A stretch of DNA of 5,896 nucleotides from an uncultured Chloroflexota bacterium. GTDB lineage: Bacteria > Chloroflexota > Limnocylindria > Limnocylindrales > CSP1-4. A model generated the notes under the pieces. That model was given only the letters and a program-made list of their open reading frames with translations. It did not search any database and was not told the origin of the DNA. The DNA is taken from the NCBI GenBank assembly GCA_903928275.1, contig CAIYQJ010000269.1:1-5896 (forward strand), read 5' to 3'. Position 1 is the stretch's first letter. Each line of letters starts with the position of its first letter. Made by a program: the position numbers and the translations under genes. Positions 1 through 4,047 of this stretch are shown piece by piece.

Positions 1-87
1 CACCGTCTCGTCGAGCTTCGCGAGGCTCAGCGGGTTGCAGACCACGTGGTCGCGATGCGTGATCGCGTAGAACGTCCAGGTGTCCAC
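1..87 (-). CDS. N-terminal fragment of a probable class I SAM-dependent methyltransferase (runs off the window)
   Basis: A frame opens with GTG at 87-85 on the minus strand and stays open for 29 codons to the window edge. The start follows a strong Shine-Dalgarno (GGAGGG, complement of 92-97) at normal spacing. The peptide begins (M)DTWTFYAITHRDHVVCNP and continues into a Leu/Lys/Asp-rich helix. This resembles, from memory, the N-terminus of a group of bacterial class I methyltransferases, in which a short 'xTHRxHxxCNP' segment precedes the Rossmann SAM-binding motif. The SAM motif itself would lie outside the window, so the family call is by resemblance only. The gene is transcribed divergently from the DinB-like gene. 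Confidence that this is a real gene start is higher than confidence in the product. Confidence 0.55.
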   Translation of the reverse strand, partial: MDTWTFYAITHRDHVVCNPLSLAKLDETV

Positions 88-99
88 GGGTCCCTCCGA
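88..99 (-). promoter_or_regulatory. Ribosome binding site fixing the GTG start of the partial methyltransferase gene
   Basis: Reading the minus strand, GGAGGG (complement of 92-97) sits 4 nt before the GTG at 87-85. No in-frame ATG lies just upstream (the preceding codon is CCC), so this site supports GTG as the initiator. Confidence 0.6.
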
Positions 100-219
100 T
101 CCGTCTCGAGCAGCCCGGGGCCGCTCGCGGTCCGCGGCGAGCAGCCGACCGAGCGTTCACGCCCATCCTGAGACAGCGGGGGTCGCGCCGTCGGGATGCG
201 GCGCTCCCCGGCGCGCGGG

Positions 220-225
220 TAGGAT
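220..225 (+). promoter_or_regulatory. Possible -10 hexamer TAGGAT for the DinB-like gene
   Basis: TAGGAT matches the TAnnnT pattern of housekeeping sigma-factor -10 boxes and is the only TA dinucleotide in the intergenic region. It lies 69 bp before the start codon at 295. The hexamer at the expected -35 position (about 197-202, TGCGGC) is a poor match, so this is a weak candidate. Confidence 0.2.
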
Positions 226-236
226 TCCCCATCGTC

Positions 237-265
237 GGCCGGGTCGGGCCAGGCCGGGTCGGGCC
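237..265 (+). repeat. Perfect 14-bp tandem direct repeat with a 15-bp period upstream of the DinB-like gene
   Basis: GGCCGGGTCGGGCC occurs at 237-250 and again, identical, at 252-265, separated by one A. The two copies end 29 bp before the start codon and 10 bp before the ribosome binding site. They may be a two-site operator or simply a local slippage duplication; the sequence alone does not decide. Confidence 0.8.
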
Positions 266-275
266 GCGGGAGTCG

Positions 276-281
276 AAGGAG
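276..281 (+). promoter_or_regulatory. Shine-Dalgarno AAGGAG of the DinB-like gene with long spacing
   Basis: AAGGAG at 276-281 is a near-consensus site, but 13 nt separate it from the ATG at 295, longer than usual. No other in-frame start lies between them, and the family fold begins right at this ATG, so the start stands. Confidence 0.5.
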
Positions 282-294
282 ACGCTGCACGGCG

Positions 295-804
295 ATGTCG
301 CATCTGGAAGCGGTCTTTGAGCACCACCTGTGGGCCAACCTGCGCCTGCTCGAGTTCTGCGCGCGGCAGAGCGACGCGGTGCTCGACGCGCCGGCGGCCG
401 TCGGGACCTTCGGGTCGGTCCGCGAGACGTGGGTGCACCTGCTCGCGAACGAGCAGGACTATCTCGCCGACGAGGCCTGGAAGGCGTTCGCGCCGTGGAT
501 GACGGTCAAGGCGACCATCTTCGCCGACCGCTCCTGGAAGGGATTCGATCACCTCGAAGGCGTCGGCCGGGAGACCGGCCGAGCATGGCTGCGACTGGCG
601 CGGGACCTGCCGGACGGCGCGATCCTGGAAGGGGTGGTCGACGGCGAGCCGTTCCGGACGCTGGCGGCGGTCGTCCTCGTCCAGGCGATCGATCACGGCA
701 CGGAGCATCGCACGCACATCAAGACGTGCCTCACCCAGCAGGGCATCGAGCCACCGGACATCGACAGCTGGAGCTGGGACGAGGCGACGACACCCGGGCG
801 CTGA
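295..804 (+). CDS. DinB/YfiT-like four-helix metal-dependent protein
   Basis: A 169-residue protein, the usual length for the DinB/YfiT superfamily of small four-helix-bundle proteins. It opens with the typical helix 1 pattern (HLEAVFEHHLWANLRLLEF, residues 3-21). The family's three-histidine metal site is visible: His48 in the second helix (WVHLLANE) and the HxxxH pair His134/His138 in QAIDHGTEHRTHI. The tail DSWSWDE (157-163) matches the D-x-W-x-W ending seen in one subgroup. Characterised relatives include thiol-dependent S-transferases acting with bacillithiol or mycothiol, and stress-induced proteins of unknown reaction. No substrate can be read from this sequence. The metal site is intact, so catalytic activity is plausible, probably in the cytosol as no signal peptide is seen. 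It stands alone on the plus strand, convergent with the lipoprotein hydrolase. Family assignment is firm; function is not known. Confidence 0.88.
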   Translation: MSHLEAVFEHHLWANLRLLEFCARQSDAVLDAPAAVGTFGSVRETWVHLLANEQDYLADEAWKAFAPWMTVKATIFADRSWKGFDHLEGVGRETGRAWLRLARDLPDGAILEGVVDGEPFRTLAAVVLVQAIDHGTEHRTHIKTCLTQQGIEPPDIDSWSWDEATTPGR

Positions 805-816
805 TCGGGGCGCGGC

Positions 817-840
817 GGCCGGCGGCACCCATCCGCGGCC
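817..840 (+). terminator. Candidate 3' hairpin of the DinB-like gene
   Basis: Arms GGCC (817-820) plus GCGG (822-825) pair with CCGC (833-836) plus GGCC (837-840) around a 7-nt loop, with one bulged G at 821. The hairpin begins 12 nt after the stop codon. There is no following T-run, so it may act as a 3'-end stabiliser or a U-tract-free terminator. Confidence 0.35.
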
Positions 841-913
841 CAGCGGCGCTCATCCGCGATCGACTGCCGAGGCGGACCGACCGGATCTCCACCGGCCGAA
901 CGGCGGGCGGGAG

Positions 914-928
914 TCCGCTCGAAGCGGA
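914..928. other. Short perfect hairpin in the convergent spacer
   Basis: TCCGCT (914-919) and AGCGGA (923-928) are exact inverted repeats around the triplet CGA. On plus-strand RNA an extra G-U pair (913/929) extends the stem to 7 bp. It lies about 110 nt past the DinB-like stop and about 85 nt past the hydrolase stop. No T-tract follows, and its role is unknown. Confidence 0.3.
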
Positions 929-971
929 TCGCGCGTGTCGGCGCGCCGCCAACTCGCGCTCGGCCGCCGGC

Positions 972-989
972 GCCCCGCTGCCGCGGGAC
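972..989 (-). terminator. Candidate 3' hairpin of the lipoprotein hydrolase gene
   Basis: On the minus strand GTCCCGC (989-983) pairs with GCGGGGC (978-972) around the tetraloop GGCA. This gives a 7-bp stem including one U-G pair, starting 24 nt after the stop codon. In plus-strand RNA that U-G becomes an A-C mismatch, so the hairpin is better formed in the hydrolase transcript. No U-tract follows. Confidence 0.35.
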
Positions 990-1013
990 GGGTCGTCTTC
1001 GTGAGCGGCGGTG

Positions 1014-2126
1014 CTACTGCCCCTTCGCGAGGGCGAGGATCGTCGCGACCGTCTGGTCCGCGAGCATCGCGCCATAGTGGTCTGCGCCCGGTACGAGACG
1101 GAGCGTGCTGCCGTACCCGTTCGCCGCGAGCGCCGCGTCGAGGCCCAGCGACGTCTCGAGCGGGACCACGCTGTCCCTGGCACCGTGGAGGAGCTCGATG
1201 GGGATCGAGCCGGCGCCCGCTGGGTACTTTGCCGCGAGGGCGGACGGGTCGGACGCCGCGAGCCCCGCGGCCCGCGTCGCCTCCTTCGCGTAGACCGCCG
1301 GCGTGAGGATGTCCTCCTCGCCGTAGTTCTGGACCATCGCGTACGCTCCGTCGACCCCGAGGAAGGCGTCGGGGCGGAGGGAGCCGGCCGTCGGGTCGCA
1401 GGACCCGGTCGCCGGGGTGAAGGGCTTCGGCGTGAGGGCGACGACCGCCCCGGCCCAGCCGCCGTATGAGTGCCCGACCATCGTCACCCGGCTCGGATCG
1501 GCGCCGTATGTCGCGGCGGTCCTGCGGGCGACCCCGACGGCGCACGCGATGTCCTGGAATGTCACCGGGTATCCGCCGCCCATGCCGGCGTCCTGCCGGT
1601 ACTGGGGCACCATGACGACCGCCCCCTGGCCGGCGATCGCCTGCCCCACATCCGCGTAGTCGAAGATGTCACTCACCTTCTCCGAGTCGCTGGAGCCGGG
1701 CACGAGGACGACGAGCGGCCACGGCCCGCCCGAGGCCGGGGCGTAGACGGAGAACGAGAGCTGGCACATCTCGCCGGTCTCGTAGCTGCCTCCGGAGCAG
1801 GCGACCTTCGGCGTGAACGGGACGTGGGTGGCCGTCACGGGCATCGGGCTCGCGAGGACGACCGGCGAAAGAGACGCCACCGGCGGCAGCGTCACGACCG
1901 GCAGCGGCTTCTTGTACTTGAACGGTGAGGCTGAGGGCGCCACGGTGGCGGCGGCGACGGGGCTCGGCAGGTTCGTCACCGCCGTCGGGGCGCTCACCGG
2001 CGCCGTGCTCATCGGCGCCGGCGTCGCCGGCGCCGGGACCGCGGTCGCACCAGCCGCACAGCCGGCCAGCAGGGCCAAGCACGCGAGACCAACGAGCAGA
2101 CGGCCGGCCGTGCGGGGATCGGGCAT
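1014..2126 (-). CDS. Secreted lipoprotein alpha/beta hydrolase (esterase/dienelactone-hydrolase-like)
   Basis: A 370-residue protein with a lipoprotein signal peptide: a short charged start, a hydrophobic stretch, then the lipobox LLAGC with Cys23 as the predicted lipidated residue. It would be anchored on the outer face of the membrane. Residues about 30-100 are an Ala/Pro/Thr/Ser/Val-rich linker. The hydrolase domain spans about 105-368. It shows a VPGSS oxyanion-type loop (143-147), the nucleophile elbow GHSYGG with Ser220, a candidate acid Asp318 in HGARDSVVP, and His350 in GADHYG. The catalytic triad is therefore complete. The overall pattern fits the dienelactone hydrolase/acetylxylan-esterase-like alpha/beta hydrolases, acting on an ester outside the cell. 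The substrate is not readable. Four cysteines in the exported domain (110, 121, 195, 243) could form disulfides. The frame is open upstream to 2309, but the ATG at 2126 is chosen because it directly precedes the signal peptide and has AGGGAG 8 nt before it. It lies 244 bp downstream of the complex II operon and is probably a separate unit. Confidence 0.85.
   Translation of the reverse strand: MPDPRTAGRLLVGLACLALLAGCAAGATAVPAPATPAPMSTAPVSAPTAVTNLPSPVAAATVAPSASPFKYKKPLPVVTLPPVASLSPVVLASPMPVTATHVPFTPKVACSGGSYETGEMCQLSFSVYAPASGGPWPLVVLVPGSSDSEKVSDIFDYADVGQAIAGQGAVVMVPQYRQDAGMGGGYPVTFQDIACAVGVARRTAATYGADPSRVTMVGHSYGGWAGAVVALTPKPFTPATGSCDPTAGSLRPDAFLGVDGAYAMVQNYGEEDILTPAVYAKEATRAAGLAASDPSALAAKYPAGAGSIPIELLHGARDSVVPLETSLGLDAALAANGYGSTLRLVPGADHYGAMLADQTVATILALAKGQ
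1996..2040 (-). repeat. Imperfect 15-bp periodic repeat in the lipoprotein linker
   Basis: Three successive 15-bp units share the core CGGCGCCG, with GGCGCC at 1999, 2014 and 2029. They encode five-residue Pro/Ala-rich units (around residues 29-44) of the linker between the lipid anchor and the catalytic domain. Such in-frame repeats are typical of length-variable spacers. Confidence 0.6.
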
Positions 2127-2134
2127 CCGACACG

Positions 2135-2140
2135 CTCCCT
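2135..2140 (-). promoter_or_regulatory. Shine-Dalgarno AGGGAG deciding the lipoprotein start
   Basis: The complement of 2135-2140 reads AGGGAG, 8 nt before the ATG at 2126-2124. This favours that start over the upstream in-frame starts of the open frame, and it gives a normal lipoprotein signal peptide. Confidence 0.65.
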
Positions 2141-2314
2141 GGGGCGCAAACGTGCGGCTCGGTCCCGCCAGTGGCTCGGCGCGGCCCCGGCGGCCGGGAT
2201 GTGGGCCGCGCGTCACAGCCTCCCGCAACGCGGCGATGGTGGGCCCGAGGGCGGCCGCGGCGCCAGTGCCGAAGGTCGCCGGAGCGTGCCGGGCATGAGC
2301 GCGCCGCATGGGTT

Positions 2315-2340
2315 CGCGGCCGACCCGCGAGCCGGCCGCG
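2315..2340 (-). terminator. Strong GC hairpin downstream of the complex II operon
   Basis: CGCGGCCG (2315-2322) and CGGCCGCG (2333-2340) are perfect 8-bp inverted repeats around a 10-nt loop. On the minus strand the hairpin starts 30 nt after the stop codon of the iron-sulfur subunit gene, the last gene of the operon. It lacks a downstream U-tract, so it could be a U-tract-free terminator or a 3'-end stabilising structure. The rest of 2127-2370 shows no gene and no recognisable -10 box for the hydrolase. Confidence 0.45.
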
Positions 2341-2370
2341 CTCCCCTTCGCCGCGTTCCCCGCGCGAGCC

Positions 2371-3204
2371 TCAGGCCTCCGTCACGGTCCGCGGCGGAGC
2401 GGCCGGGATGTCGTCGCGCATCGTGCCGTGGGGTGCCTCGGCCACGGCGGCCGGCGGCGTGCGCCTGCGCAGCCTGAGCAGGTCGGACACGAGCTGCCGC
2501 TTCATGAGCTGGATCGCCTTTGCCGGGTCCACGCCCTTGGGGCAGACCTGCGAGCACTCGCCCGCGAAGTGGCAGCGCCACGGCCCGCTCCCGCCCGCGA
2601 GCACCTCGCGGCGCCGGTCGAACCCGGCATCGCGCGTGTCGCTGTCATACCGGTGTGCCTGGCCCAGAGGCATCGGCCCGGCGTATTGCGCGTCGGTCGC
2701 CACGGTGGGACAGGCCGCCATGCAGCAGCCGCACTTGATGCAGTAGCTGAACTGGAGGTACTGCTCCAGCTCGTGCGGCGTCTGCCGGTACTCGCGGGTC
2801 GGGTCCTCCTGCTCGGCCGTGTCGTCGCGGAGCAGGTACGGCAGCATCTCGCGGTGCGTCTCGAAAATCGGGCGCAGGTCGGGGACCAGGTCCTTGATGA
2901 TGTCGAAGTTGGGGAGCGGGGCCACCGCGACGATGGCGCTCCCCAGCTCGGACACCTGCGTGTTGCAGGCGAGCCGGGGACGCCCGTTGATGAGCATCCC
3001 GCACGATCCGCAGATGCCCATGCGGCACGACGAGCGCCAGGCCAGGCTCGGGGCGCTCAGCTCCTTCACCTTCCACAGGCCGTCGAGCACGGTCATGCCC
3101 GGCGTGACCTCGATCGAGTGGTCCTCCCAGTGGGGCTCGGCATCCTTGCCGGGCTCGAACCGGCGGAGGTGGAAGGTGACCTGCTTCGTGTTCGAGCCGG
3201 CCAC
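2371..3204 (-). CDS. sdhB: Succinate dehydrogenase/fumarate reductase iron-sulfur subunit
   Basis: A 277-residue iron-sulfur protein that carries electrons between the flavoprotein and the membrane quinone site of complex II, on the cytoplasmic face. The N-terminal ferredoxin-type domain has the [2Fe-2S] ligands Cys60, Cys65, Cys68 and Cys80 (CRMGICGSCG). The C-terminal domain has CxxCxxCxxxCP with Cys155, Cys158, Cys161 and Cys165, then Cys211, Cys217 and Cys221 in CHFAGECSQVCPKG. By homology 155/158/161/221 hold [4Fe-4S] and 165/211/217 hold [3Fe-4S]. His212 next to Cys211 matches the E. coli quinone-site His207. The position of E. coli Trp164 appears to be Thr170. About 35 residues after residue 240 extend past the E. 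coli end and are rich in Arg, Pro and Ala. The start is GTG, 1 nt after the stop of the preceding anchor gene, with GGGAGG 5 nt upstream, so translation is coupled. It is the last gene of the operon. Confidence 0.96.
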   Translation of the reverse strand: MAGSNTKQVTFHLRRFEPGKDAEPHWEDHSIEVTPGMTVLDGLWKVKELSAPSLAWRSSCRMGICGSCGMLINGRPRLACNTQVSELGSAIVAVAPLPNFDIIKDLVPDLRPIFETHREMLPYLLRDDTAEQEDPTREYRQTPHELEQYLQFSYCIKCGCCMAACPTVATDAQYAGPMPLGQAHRYDSDTRDAGFDRRREVLAGGSGPWRCHFAGECSQVCPKGVDPAKAIQLMKRQLVSDLLRLRRRTPPAAVAEAPHGTMRDDIPAAPPRTVTEA

Positions 3205-3205
3205 G

Positions 3206-3586
3206 TCAGCCTCCCGCCATCGTGGCCGCGCCCGGTGCCGCGAGGGCCGCCCAGGTCCCGAACGCGAACAGGGCCAGGCCCACGACCGACAGCCCCACGT
3301 TGATGACCGAGCGGACCGTCCTGCCCGGGTTCAGCTCCATGAGGATGTTCCGGAAGCCGTAGAACCCGTGGTAGAGCGCCGCCCCCAGCAGCGCGACGTA
3401 CGTGAGCGTGAAGAACAGACTCCCCGCCCGCGCCGCCACGCTCGCCCATCCCGTGGGCTCGGCGTCCTGGACGCCGAGGAACCCGAGCGTCCCGCTGAGA
3501 TGCATGATCACCATGTGGAGGCCGAGGAGGACGAGGATCACCGCGCCCGCGCCGATGTGCCACGTCCAGAGGGTCCTGTCGCGCAT
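3206..3586 (-). CDS. sdhD: Complex II cytochrome b membrane anchor, second subunit (SdhD-type)
   Basis: A 126-residue hydrophobic protein, the size of a complex II anchor. Three membrane helices are visible at about residues 9-31, 54-76 and 92-117. His73 in ALYHGFYGFRNILMEL aligns with E. coli SdhD His71, an axial ligand of heme b. His24 and His29 lie in helix 1. The E. coli SdhD quinone residues Asp82-Tyr83 align with Glu84-Leu85 here, so the quinone-site tyrosine appears absent. The ATG at 3586-3584 is chosen because AGGGGG sits 7 nt upstream; a GTG lies immediately before it as an alternative. The gene begins 11 nt after the first anchor's stop and ends 1 nt before the iron-sulfur subunit gene. 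Its identity rests on the helices, the His motif and the operon position. The two anchors are hard to tell apart by name, so the C/D labels could be swapped. Confidence 0.87.
   Translation of the reverse strand: MRDRTLWTWHIGAGAVILVLLGLHMVIMHLSGTLGFLGVQDAEPTGWASVAARAGSLFFTLTYVALLGAALYHGFYGFRNILMELNPGRTVRSVINVGLSVVGLALFAFGTWAALAAPGAATMAGG
3210..3215 (-). promoter_or_regulatory. Shine-Dalgarno GGGAGG deciding the GTG start of the iron-sulfur subunit gene
   Basis: The complement of 3210-3215 reads GGGAGG, overlapping the last codons of the upstream anchor gene and ending 5 nt before GTG 3204-3202. With the upstream TGA at 3208-3206 only one base before the GTG, this is a stop-start coupling junction. 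Confidence 0.65.
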
Positions 3587-3597
3587 CACTCGGCCCC

Positions 3598-4032
3598 CTA
3601 CTTCCAGACGAAGAAGTCGAGGCCGCCCCAGAGCGCGACCACGAAGGCGATCATGAGCACGGCCCGCGCCAGCCTGCGCTGCCCGCCGACCGAGGTCTGG
3701 TACGGGTAGACGGGCTCGATCGGCCGGCCCACCGCGAAGCCGAGCTCGATGGCCCCGAGCCGGATCCCGTTGACGGCGTGGAACGCGAAGGCGGCGAAGA
3801 CCAGGTACTCGCCCATCGTGAACAGCGGGCCGGAGACGACGCTCATCGTCTGCTTCCAGGCGTCGGGTCCGACGGCACGCGTCGACGTGACGAAGATGTG
3901 CATCGTGAAGTAGACCAGCAGGGCGAGGCCGGAGAGCCGATGGAGCGTGTACATGTACCGCTCGAAGCCCCAGCGACCGCCGCCGACCCAGCCCCGGATG
4001 CCCAGCCGATTCGGATGTCCGCGCGTCTGCAT
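3598..4032 (-). CDS. sdhC: Complex II cytochrome b-556-type membrane anchor, first subunit (SdhC-type)
   Basis: A 144-residue anchor protein. An amphipathic N-terminus of about 27 residues leads to the family signature LHRLSG (His31, Arg32, Ser34, Gly35), matching HRVSG of E. coli SdhC, where Arg31 lines the quinone site. Three membrane helices are visible at about 33-52, 68-91 and 121-142. His85 in FAFHAVNGIRLGAIELG aligns with E. coli SdhC His84, an axial heme b ligand. His45 is a further helix 1 histidine. The residue aligned with E. coli quinone-site Ser27 is Tyr28. The start at 4032 is backed by GGAGGAG 4 nt upstream, lying within the 15-nt gap after the flavoprotein gene's stop. It anchors the flavoprotein and iron-sulfur subunits to the membrane with its partner. 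The type, heme-containing with two anchor subunits, is inferred from the paired histidines. Confidence 0.9.
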   Translation of the reverse strand: MQTRGHPNRLGIRGWVGGGRWGFERYMYTLHRLSGLALLVYFTMHIFVTSTRAVGPDAWKQTMSVVSGPLFTMGEYLVFAAFAFHAVNGIRLGAIELGFAVGRPIEPVYPYQTSVGGQRRLARAVLMIAFVVALWGGLDFFVWK

Positions 4033-4036
4033 CGAT

Positions 4037-4043
4037 CTCCTCC
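4037..4043 (-). promoter_or_regulatory. Shine-Dalgarno GGAGGAG of the first anchor gene
   Basis: The complement of 4037-4043 reads GGAGGAG, a near-perfect site 4 nt before the ATG at 4032-4030. It sits in the 15-nt gap after the flavoprotein stop (TGA at 4050-4048) and supports the long N-terminus over the internal Met27. Confidence 0.65.
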
Positions 4044-4047
4044 GGGG

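Larger units (their letters stand above)
88..294. other. Divergent intergenic region between the methyltransferase fragment and the DinB-like gene
   Basis: About 207 bp with no convincing gene. It must hold the 5' regions of both divergent genes. It contains a possible hairpin, arms GCTCGC at 123-128 and GCGAGC at 137-142 around an 8-nt loop, in the leader of the minus-strand gene. It also contains a TAGGAT hexamer at 220-225 and a 14-bp tandem duplication at 237-265. No good -35 element is visible for either direction, which is common in GC-rich genomes. Confidence 0.6.
805..1013. other. Convergent intergenic spacer, no gene
   Basis: About 209 bp between the 3' ends of the DinB-like gene and the lipoprotein hydrolase. 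No frame here has family-like sequence or a good ribosome binding site. It holds three hairpin-forming segments (817-840, 914-928, 972-989) that suit transcript ends. None is followed by a T-tract, so they are not textbook intrinsic terminators. Confidence 0.6.

Noticed and set aside
41..50. Perfect 10-bp palindrome ACCACGTGGT
   Set aside because: It lies within the coding frame of the methyltransferase fragment (codons for Asp-His-Val-Val), and a single short GC-rich palindrome is expected by chance.
157..828. 223-codon minus-strand open frame opposite the DinB-like gene
   Set aside because: It has Arg/Pro-rich shadow composition, and the plus strand encodes a recognisable three-histidine DinB-like protein.
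940..947. GGCGCGCC palindrome in the convergent spacer
   Set aside because: An 8-bp GC-only palindrome is common at this base composition and nothing around it suggests a site.
2127..2309. 61-residue upstream extension of the lipoprotein hydrolase
   Set aside because: It would bury the lipoprotein signal peptide inside the protein. The ATG at 2126 has a good Shine-Dalgarno and gives a standard signal peptide.
2308..3303. 331-codon plus-strand open frame opposite the iron-sulfur subunit gene
   Set aside because: It is an antisense shadow: no family motif and no convincing ribosome binding site, while the minus strand carries all iron-sulfur cluster ligands.
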